Shown piece by piece: positions 1-8,733 of a DNA stretch of 64,000 bases. The number at the start of each line of letters is the position of its first letter. The stretch's first letter is position 1. Both the position numbers and the translations under genes were made by a program. The stretch comes from Pseudomonas sp. B21-048 (GTDB lineage: Bacteria; Pseudomonadota; Gammaproteobacteria; Pseudomonadales; Pseudomonadaceae). Location of the stretch: positions 496,001 to 560,000 of the forward strand of contig NZ_CP087168.1 in assembly GCF_024748615.1 (NCBI RefSeq). Direction: 5' to 3'. The notes beneath the pieces are model-generated. The model was given only the letters and a program-made list of their open reading frames with translations. It was not told the origin of the DNA and made no database searches.

Positions 1-156
1 CAAGGGCTGCAGTATCTGGCCGCGATGGACGAACAACAACGTCGCCAGTGTGCCGAGCTGATGTTCGACCGCTTGCGTGAACGCTTCTCCGATCGCGCGG
101 TGCGCGATGCTTTCTGGCATTTGCCGCACGTCACCGAACTGGAACCGAGGGGCTGA
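1..156 (+). CDS. C-terminal end of a probable glycosyltransferase (5' end outside window)
   Basis: An open frame runs from the first base to a TGA at 154-156 and gives the last 51 residues of a protein. The tail is a charged helix (for example RRQCAELMFDRLRERFSD), which resembles the C-terminal helix of GT-B glycosyltransferases of LPS core loci. The stop overlaps the next start (TGATG), so the two genes are probably translationally coupled. In P. aeruginosa the gene at this place, before mig-14, is the core glycosyltransferase wapH; that identity is inferred from position only. No catalytic motif is visible in the fragment. Confidence 0.5.
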   Translation, partial: QGLQYLAAMDEQQRRQCAELMFDRLRERFSDRAVRDAFWHLPHVTELEPRG

Positions 157-1052
157 TGCTCAACCGATTTCAAGGCTGGCGCGAACGGGGCTGGGCGCCG
201 GTCGACGCCTCGACTTATGCACAGGCCTGGCAACGTTTTGGCGGCAGCGTCGCGACTCATCCACTGGTGATCGAACGTCTGGCGCAGTTGGCTGACATTC
301 CGGTGCGCTATTTGGCCTGGGAACAGAACGGCGAAGTGAAAGCGGCCATCCCGACCTGGGGGCGCGACCTGGCACTGTCCAAGGATGTGCTCAAACGCAG
401 TGGTAAAAAGGGCCTGTTCGACCTCGGTAATGCTGAACTGATTCTGCCGGCCGCGCCTGATGCCCAGGCACCGCTGCGCCATCGCGGGCGTTACCTGTCG
501 GCGCTGAGTGAAGGCCGTTTCACCGGCATCAAGTTGCAGGCCGAACAACTGGCGCTGGCCCGCACGCCTGAAGAGCTGTCGAAGAAGTTTCGCTACAACC
601 AGCGCCGCGAATTGCGTTTGCTGGAAGAGGCCGGTGGTGTGGCGCGGCCGGTTGCCGAGTTTTCCAGCAGCGAACTGGCGGCGATCTATTGCGACCTGTT
701 CCAGCGCCGTTGGGGTTTCCCGGCCACCGGTGCCGCCCGCATGGGCGAAGTGATCGAGCTGTTGCGCGAATTGCTGATCGGCTCGGTGATTTTCCTCAAC
801 GACGCTCCGATTGCGACTCAACTGGTCTACCGTGTCGAGGCGCCGGAGTGGATCAGCGTCGAATACGTCAATGGGGGGGTCGATCCCGAGACCCGCGAGT
901 TCAGTCCTGGCAGCGTGCTGAGTTTCCTCAATACCCAAAGCGCCTGGGAACACGCCCGCGCATTGGATAAGCCTCTGCGGTTTTCCTTTGGTCGGACCGA
1001 CCGTGAGTACAAGGATCGCTGGTGCAATTCTGTGCCGGTCTTCACCGTATGA
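156..1052 (+). CDS. mig-14: Mig-14 family protein (antimicrobial peptide resistance, GNAT-like fold)
   Basis: This 298-residue protein has the length and general character of the Mig-14 family, which in Salmonella and P. aeruginosa contributes to resistance to cationic antimicrobial peptides. The family is related to GNAT/FemAB-type acyltransferases. The stretch KKFRYNQRRELRLLEEAGG (about residues 146-164) and the C-terminal FSFGRTDREYKDRW resemble the FemAB-like acceptor region. There is no signal peptide. The ATG overlaps the preceding stop (TGATG), and its own stop overlaps the next start (ATGA), so it sits inside a tightly coupled LPS-core operon. The biochemical reaction is not established; a role in modifying surface polysaccharide is an inference from context. 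Confidence 0.8.
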   Translation: MLNRFQGWRERGWAPVDASTYAQAWQRFGGSVATHPLVIERLAQLADIPVRYLAWEQNGEVKAAIPTWGRDLALSKDVLKRSGKKGLFDLGNAELILPAAPDAQAPLRHRGRYLSALSEGRFTGIKLQAEQLALARTPEELSKKFRYNQRRELRLLEEAGGVARPVAEFSSSELAAIYCDLFQRRWGFPATGAARMGEVIELLRELLIGSVIFLNDAPIATQLVYRVEAPEWISVEYVNGGVDPETREFSPGSVLSFLNTQSAWEHARALDKPLRFSFGRTDREYKDRWCNSVPVFTV

Positions 1053-2494
1053 GCCAACCCATGAGCCGCAAACAGCAACTGCTCAAGCGCCATCGGCGCA
1101 ACAAACGCATAGGCCTGCTGATTGCGTTGATGCTGTTGATCGCTATTGGCGTGCTGGTGGCCTGGTGGCTGCCGCTGGTGCTTGCGGTGCTGGGCTGGGT
1201 TGCCCATGAGGCGTGGTTCGCCGATCACCTTTTCTATTCGCCTAAAGACGATTACCAATACAGCTTCCCGCCGTACACGGCGCAGCCAAAAATTCACCTG
1301 GACGGTGAGCGACTACGGCTGGACGAGGGCGTCATGCTGGTCGATGACGCCACGCTGGTATTGGCGCTGCGGGTGAAAAGTACTTGGCTGGGGCGCTTTA
1401 TCGATCCGGTGGTCGAATTGACGGGTGGCGACAATCCCGACCGGCAAACGTTCGAGCGCGGTGTCGACGGCCTGCGTTATCTCAATCTCAGTGGTCAGGC
1501 ACAGGCGCTGTCGCGCGGTGATTTGCATCTGCGCGGGCGTTTCTGCCGATTGCGTGGCGAGCCAGTGCTTTGGGCGTTCGAACAGCCGGACTACCGTCGT
1601 CAGCGTGTGATGGTGATTGCGCCACACGCCGACGACGCCGAATTGGCCGCCTACGGTTTGTACAGTCAGGCCGACGAAGTCTGGATCGTTACCCTGACCG
1701 CGGGCGAGATCGAAGCCGAACACTATCAACAGTTAGGCTTGAACAAGGTTGAAGCGACGCGCCTCAAAGGTCGCTTGCGGGCCTGGGACAGTATCGCTGT
1801 GCCGCGCTGGGCCGGGGTGCCCGAGGCACATTGCGTGCAGTTGGGGTATTTTTGTCTGCAACTGGCAGCGATGCAGGACGCTCCAGCCACGCCGGTGGGT
1901 TCGCGCGAAGCGGATTTGAGTGACACCCGCTTGTTCCGTCAGTTGAATCCATTTGTTCTGCCGGGCGACATCGACGGTGCGCCGACCTGGAATAATTTGC
2001 TGGCCGATCTGCGTGAGTTGCTGCTGCGAGCCCGTCCCGAAGTCATCGTGCTGCCGCACCCGACCTTCGACCCCCATCCTGATCACATCTGTGCTCAGGC
2101 AGCGGTTCTCGAAGCGTTAAGAGGGTTGGAATGGCAACCGACCACCGTGCTGGGCTACGCCAATCATCTGCACGACAATGACCGTTGGCCAATGGGTGAT
2201 GCCGGTCATGGCATCGCCTTGCCGCCAGCATTCGATGCAGCCGCGCCGATGCAGCCGTGCTGCCTGCCAATTCCCCCGGCGCTGCAGCATGATAAGGCGA
2301 TGGCGTTGGCCATGATGCACGATCTGCAACCGCCGCCTCCGTTCAAGCGACGCCTGCGGCGGTTATTGCAATGGGGTTTGGCCGGTAGAGTGCCGTCCGT
2401 CTATGGACAGAACGATTTTTTTCGCAAGGCGGTCAGACGCCATGAATTGTTCTGGGTTCTGAAGCATGATGAAACATCTGTGAGGCAGAAATGA
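1049..2494 (+). CDS. dnpA: PIG-L family de-N-acetylase, DnpA-like
   Basis: This 481-residue protein has a basic N-terminus, one or two hydrophobic segments (about residues 20-50), a domain of unknown role, and a PIG-L/LmbE deacetylase domain. The zinc-site motif APHADDAE begins near residue 193, and the second metal motif DPHPDH lies further on. PIG-L enzymes remove N-acetyl groups from sugars. The P. aeruginosa homologue at this locus, DnpA, affects fluoroquinolone tolerance and persistence. I chose the ATG at 1049, which overlaps the mig-14 stop (ATGA), rather than a start 27 bases upstream inside mig-14. A likely substrate is an N-acetylated sugar of LPS or another surface glycan, but that is inference. 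A T7 run near 2417 is in frame. Confidence 0.82.
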   Translation: MSQPMSRKQQLLKRHRRNKRIGLLIALMLLIAIGVLVAWWLPLVLAVLGWVAHEAWFADHLFYSPKDDYQYSFPPYTAQPKIHLDGERLRLDEGVMLVDDATLVLALRVKSTWLGRFIDPVVELTGGDNPDRQTFERGVDGLRYLNLSGQAQALSRGDLHLRGRFCRLRGEPVLWAFEQPDYRRQRVMVIAPHADDAELAAYGLYSQADEVWIVTLTAGEIEAEHYQQLGLNKVEATRLKGRLRAWDSIAVPRWAGVPEAHCVQLGYFCLQLAAMQDAPATPVGSREADLSDTRLFRQLNPFVLPGDIDGAPTWNNLLADLRELLLRARPEVIVLPHPTFDPHPDHICAQAAVLEALRGLEWQPTTVLGYANHLHDNDRWPMGDAGHGIALPPAFDAAAPMQPCCLPIPPALQHDKAMALAMMHDLQPPPPFKRRLRRLLQWGLAGRVPSVYGQNDFFRKAVRRHELFWVLKHDETSVRQK

Positions 2495-2534
2495 AGCTCC
2501 CAGCGTCCTAGCATGGTCGCGTATTCAAGCAGCA

Positions 2535-3431
2535 GTGAGTATTTCTGTGATCAATCCATGCCCGCGTATTCTTTTTTTGATCCCGTACTTCGGTCATTGG
2601 CCGTTCTGGATGCCGTTTTTCCTTGAGAGTTGCCGACGCAACGCCGATATCGACTGGCTGCTGTTCAGTGACTGCGGTACACCCGAGAATCTGCCGCCCA
2701 ACGTAACCGTCGAGGCCATGAGCTTCAGCGATTACTGCGCGCTGGTGTCGCGGCGGCTGAATATTGACTTTGCGCCTGATGCCGTCTACAAGCTCTGCGA
2801 CATCAAGCCCGCGCTGGGGCATATCCATGTCGACCGCCTGCAGGGTTATGATTTCTGGGCGTTCGGCGATATTGATCTGGTGTACGGTGACCTGCGAAGT
2901 TATTTCACCGCGGCGCGGCTGGCCGGTTATGACCTGTTCTCTACCCATGAACGACGGGTGGCGGGGCATCTCTGCCTGATGCGCAATACCGCGCGCAAGC
3001 GTGAGTTATTCATGCAGATCAAGAACTGGCAGACACGTTTTACCGATCAGGCGCATCACGCGCTGGATGAGGGCGCATTCAGTCGAATCTTCCTCTGGCG
3101 CAAGAATTTTCCCGAGCCCTTGTTCTCCTTGATAGGCAAGTTCAATCCGTGGCGTCGCCGCAGCGAATTCACCGAGGCGTTCAGTACCCCGGGTGGTCGT
3201 ATAAAGTGGCACGACGGTACGGATGACTTTCCGTGTCACTGGTATTGGCGCAATGGCTGTTTGAGTAACGATCGCGATGGCGATCGCCGGTTTCCGTATT
3301 TTCATTTCGTCTGCTGGAAACGCAACGAATGGTCACGGTTGCCCCCACCCGACCCGGCCGAGGTCAAGCGCATTGCCGCTGAACCGGCCTGGGTCATCGA
3401 TGCGACTGGTTTTCACCGGGGAGAGTTATGA
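2535..3431 (+). CDS. DUF6625-type protein of LPS/surface polysaccharide cluster
   Basis: This 298-residue cytoplasmic protein begins with PRILFLIPYFGHWPFWMPFF, followed by DWLLFSDC and FGDIDLVYGDL. A hydrophobic strand at the N-terminus with a later D-x-D (DID, near residue 114) is what glycosyltransferase-like GT-A folds show, and I recall this family as DUF6625. No signal peptide or membrane segment is evident beyond the first strand. The start is a GTG; no clear ribosome binding site is visible, and a second in-frame GTG lies 12 bases on. The 3' end overlaps the following glycosyltransferase start (ATGA). It is probably a sugar transferase acting on LPS core or another cell-surface glycan, but donor and acceptor are unknown. 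Confidence 0.7.
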   Translation: MSISVINPCPRILFLIPYFGHWPFWMPFFLESCRRNADIDWLLFSDCGTPENLPPNVTVEAMSFSDYCALVSRRLNIDFAPDAVYKLCDIKPALGHIHVDRLQGYDFWAFGDIDLVYGDLRSYFTAARLAGYDLFSTHERRVAGHLCLMRNTARKRELFMQIKNWQTRFTDQAHHALDEGAFSRIFLWRKNFPEPLFSLIGKFNPWRRRSEFTEAFSTPGGRIKWHDGTDDFPCHWYWRNGCLSNDRDGDRRFPYFHFVCWKRNEWSRLPPPDPAEVKRIAAEPAWVIDATGFHRGEL

Positions 3432-4582
3432 GTCAACGGTCAAAGGTTCTGCAATTGCAGCCTGACTACAACGTCAAAACCCATGATTTTGCCGACCTCG
3501 CGGAGCAGATCGTGAAGGCCCTGCCAAGCGATCGCTATGAAGTGACCGCGGCGTTCCTGCGCGGCAAGCCCGGGCCTGGCGAAGCGATGAGCCGCGCCGA
3601 CCGTTCGGTGTATTTCGAGTTTTCCGACAAGTCCCTCAAGGGCATGCGTCTGCGGGCGATGTGGCAGTTGTACAAGTTCTGCCGCGCGGAAAAGTTCGAC
3701 GTGGTGATTTGTAACCGTTTCAAGCCGGTGAACATGATGTTGACGCTCAACCGTTGGTTGAAAGTTCCGCTGTGCATCGGCATCTCCCATGGTTTCGGCG
3801 AGTACGACCGGTTTTACCGGCGCCGCCAGACTCAGCGTCTGATCGATCGTCACTGGCGCTTTGTCGGCGTGTCGCCAGCGGTCAAACAGTACCTGCTCGA
3901 GTGTGACTGTGGCTTTACCGACCAGAATACCTATGCGATCACTAACGCCATCGACATTGAGCAGGCAGAAGGTTTACAGCACAGCCGCGAACAGGCTCGC
4001 GAGCTGCTGGGCATCGACTCGTCGGTGCGCCTGATCGGTGCATTGGGTCGGTTGGTGCCGGTCAAGGGCCATACCTATCTGTTGCAGGCATTTGCCGCGC
4101 TCAAGGACAAATACCCGAACACCCAACTGGCGATCATCGGTGCGGGGCGTGAAGAATCGCGCCTGGCCGGCGAAATCGAACGCTTGGGGCTGACTGGCCG
4201 CGCACATTTGCTGGGTTTCAAGGAAAACGCCTTGCAGTATGTTCGTGCGTTTGACATCTGGACCATGCCCTCCCTGGCCGAAGGCTTGGGTCTGGCATTG
4301 CTCGAAGGCATGAGCGGCCACTTGCCGGTGATCGCCTCGAATGTGCCGGCCATGCTGCCACTCATTCAGGGCGCGGGCGGTTTGGCGATTACCCCGGCGG
4401 ACGTGCCGACCTTGGTCGCGGCACTGGATAACTACCTTGGGCTGTCGGACGACGAACTCAAGGCCAAAGGCGAGCAGGCCTATCGTTATCTCCAGGAACA
4501 ACACGACATCGAGGTGTTCCGTCAGGAATACCTGAACCTGATCGACTCCGGTTTGAGTCAAGCTTGCAAGGAACAACCATGA
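3428..4582 (+). CDS. ssg: GT4 family glycosyltransferase, Ssg-like
   Basis: This 384-residue GT-B enzyme has the N-terminal acceptor half (SHGFGEYDRFYRRR) and a C-terminal GT4 half: GALGRLVPVKGHTYLLQAF, AIIGAGREE, then the nucleotide-sugar motif MPSLAEGLGLALLEGM, the E-x7-E signature of the family. It matches the size and position of Pseudomonas Ssg (cell-surface sugar glycosyltransferase), which affects LPS core, O-antigen and exopolysaccharide in several species. The start overlaps the previous stop and the stop overlaps the next start (both ATGA), so it is translationally coupled on both sides. The transferred sugar cannot be read from sequence. Confidence 0.8.
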   Translation: MSQRSKVLQLQPDYNVKTHDFADLAEQIVKALPSDRYEVTAAFLRGKPGPGEAMSRADRSVYFEFSDKSLKGMRLRAMWQLYKFCRAEKFDVVICNRFKPVNMMLTLNRWLKVPLCIGISHGFGEYDRFYRRRQTQRLIDRHWRFVGVSPAVKQYLLECDCGFTDQNTYAITNAIDIEQAEGLQHSREQARELLGIDSSVRLIGALGRLVPVKGHTYLLQAFAALKDKYPNTQLAIIGAGREESRLAGEIERLGLTGRAHLLGFKENALQYVRAFDIWTMPSLAEGLGLALLEGMSGHLPVIASNVPAMLPLIQGAGGLAITPADVPTLVAALDNYLGLSDDELKAKGEQAYRYLQEQHDIEVFRQEYLNLIDSGLSQACKEQP

Positions 4583-5463
4583 GCGACTCGCAACCCCTCG
4601 TCACGGTCATCATCGCGTCGTACAACCATGGTCGATATATCGAGGAAAGCATTCTCAGTGTCCTCGATCAGACGTATAAAAATATCGAGCTGCTGGTCGT
4701 CGATGATGGCTCCAGCGATGACAGCGTCGAGCGGATCAGTGCCCTGCAGGCGCGGCATGGTTTCGATTTCCGGGTTCAACAGAATCAGGGCCTGACCAAT
4801 ACCCTCAACGGCGCCATCGCTCGTTCAAAGGGCAGCCTGATCGTGCCGTTCGGTTCCGACGACATCATGCTGGCGGAGCGTATCGCCACTCAGGTGGCGT
4901 ACATGGATGGCAAACCCGAGGTCGGGATCTGTGCCGGCAACATCGAGTTGATTGACGCCGACGGCAATCTGTATCCGGAGAAACGTCAGCGCCGCGATGT
5001 GCCATTCCGTCGCCTGGATTTCGATGACATGTTCCTGGAGCGCAAACCTTATCCGCCGGCACCGACCCTGATGATCCGTCGCGAAGCCCTGGACAAAGTA
5101 GGTGGCTTCGATCCGAATATTCGCCTGGAAGACCTGCTGATCGAGTTGAAGGTCACTCGCGCCGGTTACTTCATCGACGGCCTGAATGTGCTGATGGCGC
5201 GCTATCGCAAACACGCCACCAACTCCTACAAGAATCACCGCTTCATGGTCGACAACATCCTGCGCTCCTACGCGCTGTTCAGCGATCATCCGCTGTACGA
5301 CGAGGTGCGCTACAAGTTCCTCAGTTCGATGTTCCTGAAAACCGCCAATCGCGATCGCAAGCTGGCGCGGGAACTGCTGGCGCAGATACCGTTCAAGGCC
5401 TGGAACAAGAAGACCTTGCGCGGTCTGGGGCGCTTGTTTTTTTCGCCGCTGGAAAAGAACTGA
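4579..5463 (+). CDS. wapR: GT2 family glycosyltransferase, WapR-like
   Basis: This 294-residue GT-A enzyme opens with VTVIIASYNHGRYIEESILS and DQTYKNIELLVVDDGSSDDS, the classic GT2 nucleotide-binding region, followed by GSDDIM as the D-x-D metal site (about residue 93). In P. aeruginosa the GT2 gene next to ssg is WapR, the rhamnosyltransferase that makes the core acceptor for O-antigen. The length fits. I chose the ATG at 4579 because AAGGAA lies just upstream and it overlaps the ssg stop; a TTG 15 bases earlier is less likely. A T7 run near the 3' end (5437-5443) is in frame. It ends 35 bases from an opposing acyltransferase gene. The donor sugar is inferred from synteny. Confidence 0.75.
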   Translation: MSDSQPLVTVIIASYNHGRYIEESILSVLDQTYKNIELLVVDDGSSDDSVERISALQARHGFDFRVQQNQGLTNTLNGAIARSKGSLIVPFGSDDIMLAERIATQVAYMDGKPEVGICAGNIELIDADGNLYPEKRQRRDVPFRRLDFDDMFLERKPYPPAPTLMIRREALDKVGGFDPNIRLEDLLIELKVTRAGYFIDGLNVLMARYRKHATNSYKNHRFMVDNILRSYALFSDHPLYDEVRYKFLSSMFLKTANRDRKLARELLAQIPFKAWNKKTLRGLGRLFFSPLEKN

Positions 5464-5497
5464 AATTGGTGCAGTAGGCGGCGAACATTTTCAAACC

Positions 5498-6712
5498 TTA
5501 ACGGGCGGTCTTTTCCACCAGGCTCTTGCCGCCCTTTCGGCGTTGGCGCAGCCACTGCAAGAGGTTCTTGCCGGCGGTCATGCCGGGCTGCTCGATGTAC
5601 AGGAATGTCAGACTGCTGATGATGATCAACAGGCAGCTGCACAGGGCGAGCAGCGGCAGGAAGGTCCAGGTTTCACGGGCATCCAGCTCAAGCATCAGTG
5701 GCAGGCGCTGCATCACTACCCAGAGCACGAAACCATGCAGCAGGTAAGTGCTGTAGCTGATTTCTCCGAGCCAGCGGATGCTGCGCGGTTTCAGGGCGCC
5801 AAACAGCGTGTTGCCAGACGCCACGATCACAAAAAATAATGAAAGCAGCAACGGCATCGGGCGGAATGTGCGGTTGAATGCCGTAAATGTAATCGCCAGG
5901 GCCAGCAAGGCGATGATGCCGGCCAATCGTGTCTGGCTCCAGGCGACCAGGTGTGGTCGGCGAATCCAGTACGCGGCGCCAATGCCGCCCAAAAAACTGG
6001 CCAGGTAGTGCTTTTTCAGTGAATGCTCCCAGCCGACCAACTGATACAGGGTGTAGATACCCATCAGGCACAGCGCCATTTGTAGCCTGTTACCGCGATA
6101 GATGAACACCATGGCGGCCAGTGGCAAGGCCAGATAGAAAAACACTTCGTAGCTCAGCGTCCAGGTGACGTTGGCAATCAGCATTCCGGTCTGTGGGTAT
6201 TGGTTGACGTCCGGTCGGTCGAAGGTCAGCCAGGCCAGCGTCTGGCCAAGCAACTGAGTAATCGGTTCCTTGAGTTCCCAGTCCTGCTGGTAGAACACGG
6301 TGACGAATACGATCAGCATCAGCGGCAAATACAGCGGATAGAGACGAAACAGCCGCGATACCGCAAAGGCCAGCCAGTCGTGTTGACGGCCCTGGGTAAG
6401 CAGTCGGCCCCAGAACAGAAAACCGGTGATCATGAAAAACAGCGCAACGCTGCCCTGGCCCAGCTGTGAGTAGAAATTGCTCGGCGGAAATTCGATCACG
6501 CCGGTCCGCAGGAAAATCCAGGTAATGATCGAGTGGTGCACGAATACGCCGAACGCCAGATACCCGCGTAGGCCATCGATGCTGGCATAGCGGTTCTCGC
6601 CGGAGTACTTGAGGTGTCGGGCGATGTTCGGAACGGCGCGCAACAACAGAGCGGCGGTGACGATGGCCAGCAGATAGGCTGCCAGTGCAATAAGCGGGTT
6701 GGTATCGGTCAT
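5498..6712 (-). CDS. Acyltransferase family 3 (OafA/YrhL type) integral membrane protein
   Basis: This 404-residue protein has about ten hydrophobic segments and the acyltransferase-3 start pattern YASIDGLRGYLAFGVFVHHS (about residues 42-61), with the conserved arginine and histidine. A second family block, FYSQLGQGSVALFFMITGFLFW, follows. Such enzymes O-acetylate sugars of LPS, peptidoglycan or exopolysaccharide at the inner membrane, using cytoplasmic acetyl-CoA. Its ATG overlaps the stop of the upstream ligase/kinase gene (TAATG), so the two are translated together. That suggests it decorates the O-antigen or core handled by that ligase. It converges with the wapR-like gene. Confidence 0.85.
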   Translation of the reverse strand: MTDTNPLIALAAYLLAIVTAALLLRAVPNIARHLKYSGENRYASIDGLRGYLAFGVFVHHSIITWIFLRTGVIEFPPSNFYSQLGQGSVALFFMITGFLFWGRLLTQGRQHDWLAFAVSRLFRLYPLYLPLMLIVFVTVFYQQDWELKEPITQLLGQTLAWLTFDRPDVNQYPQTGMLIANVTWTLSYEVFFYLALPLAAMVFIYRGNRLQMALCLMGIYTLYQLVGWEHSLKKHYLASFLGGIGAAYWIRRPHLVAWSQTRLAGIIALLALAITFTAFNRTFRPMPLLLSLFFVIVASGNTLFGALKPRSIRWLGEISYSTYLLHGFVLWVVMQRLPLMLELDARETWTFLPLLALCSCLLIIISSLTFLYIEQPGMTAGKNLLQWLRQRRKGGKSLVEKTAR

Positions 6713-8577
6713 TAATGAGCCCGGACCGGATGACTCCCCGCCAGTACTTGCCTGTACAGATTGTCAACGGCGGCTTTCGACGCCGTTACGGCGTATCCCT
6801 GCAGTAGCGCGTCAAAATGATCCTCGAACAGCCAGCGTCGATCCTCGGTGTAACGCTGCATATGGCGCAGATTGCGCTGGCGCAGGGACAGGCTCAGCGA
6901 TGATGGATAGATGCGCATATCCGCCAGATCGATCAGGCCGAATTCTCCGTCGTTCAGTACCAGTACATTGCCCAGGTGCAGCGAACGAAAATAGACACCT
7001 TGCTCATGCAGCTGCGCCATGAATTTGCCAAAACGCTCAACCAGCGCCTGACGCACCGCGGGGGCGGTAATGCCTTGAAGCACCTGCCGCAAGGTGCTGC
7101 CTGGCAGAGGCGAATAGTGCACGGCGCTGCTGCCGTCATTGAGGCGGTAGAGGTCCAGAATCCGAGGGGTCGGGATCCCCCTGTTGCATAATTGCTCGCT
7201 GTTGACGGCAAAACGTTCGGAATAGGGGTTGAAGCTGCCCGAGGTGTACCAGCGACGGCGCCGGAATAGCTTGAGGAAGCTGCCATCGACCAGGCGCAGG
7301 ACTTTGGGGCCCAGGCCGTCTTCTTCGATCACCTGGGCGCCGGCAGTCAGCGCTTGCAGGGCTGGCGGGGTCAGCGTCTTGACTGGCATCGCCAACAGGC
7401 GCCGGGCTCGCTGGTTGATGCTCAGTGCGGCAATCAGTGCCAGTGGAATCCACAGCAGAAACCAGTGTTCCTTGGGTCGGGAAATAATTCCGCCGCCTTC
7501 GGTCAGACCTGCCCCGATGCCGAACACCAGCCAGGTCGAGGCTGTGATGAACAGCGGTTGCAGGCGATTCCGCCAGCTGTTCAGCAAGCCCCAGGCCTGG
7601 AAGAACAGCCATGGCAGCAAGCCGAAAATGCCGACGTAATAAAGTACACCCAAGGCGAAGCTGTGAGGCTCTTGCAAGGTGTAACCAATGCCGGGATCGA
7701 GGGTCAGGCTGGCGTTATAGCCATGACCGATCCATGGGTGATCGGCAATTTTGTGCAGGGCCAACTGCCAGATTTCGAATCGATAGGAATCGCCGCGCTC
7801 GATGATCATTTTTGAAAACATCACGGCAACCGCCGCGCTGCTAATAACCAAGGTCCCCAGCAATACGAAAGAACGACGGTTCCAGCAAATGAAGCTCAGC
7901 CAAAAGGCCGCCAGTGTCAACGCAACCAGCGGCGTTCTGGACCCGGTGGCGATCACCGCGGCGAACATGATCACCATCGCCGGAATGCTCAACCAGAGCA
8001 CCTGGCGACGCTTGCTGGTCATACTCAGGCTCAGCCAATAGGTGCAAAAGAAACCGAATACGTGGGAGCTGAGCAGCGGATTATCGAATGCGCCGCCTCC
8101 GATCAAACGCATGCCTGGCTCGTAGAGACGGGCAAACATGAACAAGTTGTAGACCGAAGCAAGCAGCCCGACTATTGCGGCGCTGAATAGCAGGGGCTGA
8201 ACGATGTCGCCGCGGTAGCGCACCAGCAGGTAGCAGCCGACGACCAGCATCAGGGTATGCAAGGAGGGCTTGAACTGACGCATGACGCTATGCTCCATCG
8301 GCGGCCCCCAGCTCAGGCTGAGCAAGGCCCAGGCGGCGAACAGCAGCATCGCGATGAAGATCGGTTCACGCAGCATTTCTTTGAAGTCACGGGAGCGCAG
8401 GCACAGGGCGATCAGCGCTGGAATGCTGAACAAGCCATAAAAAAGCTTGTGATGCAGACTGCGGCCCGGCAGAAAGAACATCGCACACAGAAGCAGGAAA
8501 TAGCCGAGTGGAAGAATCCAGAGGCAAATGAAATCGAAGACTCGATTGGACGTGCTGTTGAAACCACTGAGTTGCAT
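6712..8577 (-). CDS. waaL: O-antigen ligase (WaaL/Wzy_C) fused in frame to a kinase-like (InaA/WaaP-type) domain
   Basis: One open frame joins two functions. Residues about 1-400 (621-residue form) are a polytopic membrane protein of the O-antigen ligase/polymerase family, with a periplasmic loop and the family motif HPWIGHGYN plus PHSFALGVLYYVGIFG. Residues about 415-621 are soluble and kinase-like: candidate ATP lysine in SFLKLF (near 436), YFRSLHLGNVL (near 529-539) at the catalytic loop, and GLIDLAD (D550) at the metal site. In P. aeruginosa these are two adjacent genes. The catalytic loop reads F-R-S where H-R-D is usual. The frame stays open upstream to an ATG at 8724 (670 residues). 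I prefer 8577 because the extra 49 residues are not ligase-like, but neither start has a good ribosome site. Confidence 0.75.
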   Translation of the reverse strand: MQLSGFNSTSNRVFDFICLWILPLGYFLLLCAMFFLPGRSLHHKLFYGLFSIPALIALCLRSRDFKEMLREPIFIAMLLFAAWALLSLSWGPPMEHSVMRQFKPSLHTLMLVVGCYLLVRYRGDIVQPLLFSAAIVGLLASVYNLFMFARLYEPGMRLIGGGAFDNPLLSSHVFGFFCTYWLSLSMTSKRRQVLWLSIPAMVIMFAAVIATGSRTPLVALTLAAFWLSFICWNRRSFVLLGTLVISSAAVAVMFSKMIIERGDSYRFEIWQLALHKIADHPWIGHGYNASLTLDPGIGYTLQEPHSFALGVLYYVGIFGLLPWLFFQAWGLLNSWRNRLQPLFITASTWLVFGIGAGLTEGGGIISRPKEHWFLLWIPLALIAALSINQRARRLLAMPVKTLTPPALQALTAGAQVIEEDGLGPKVLRLVDGSFLKLFRRRRWYTSGSFNPYSERFAVNSEQLCNRGIPTPRILDLYRLNDGSSAVHYSPLPGSTLRQVLQGITAPAVRQALVERFGKFMAQLHEQGVYFRSLHLGNVLVLNDGEFGLIDLADMRIYPSSLSLSLRQRNLRHMQRYTEDRRWLFEDHFDALLQGYAVTASKAAVDNLYRQVLAGSHPVRAH

Positions 8578-8733
8578 GCTGAGAGATTCAATCCTGAAGT
8601 TGATCGGCCATTTCTGGGCGATGGCTATTTGATGCTGAATGCAGCGCTTAACAATAACAGCCTTTATGCGATTGCCAGAACCCTGAAGAAGCTGTGCTAA
8701 AGTCGGCGTCCTTTTTATCGACATTCGCGTGAT

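Noticed and set aside
8578..8724. 49-residue upstream extension of the ligase/kinase frame
   Set aside because: Residues are not ligase-like and there is no ribosome site; kept only as an alternative start.
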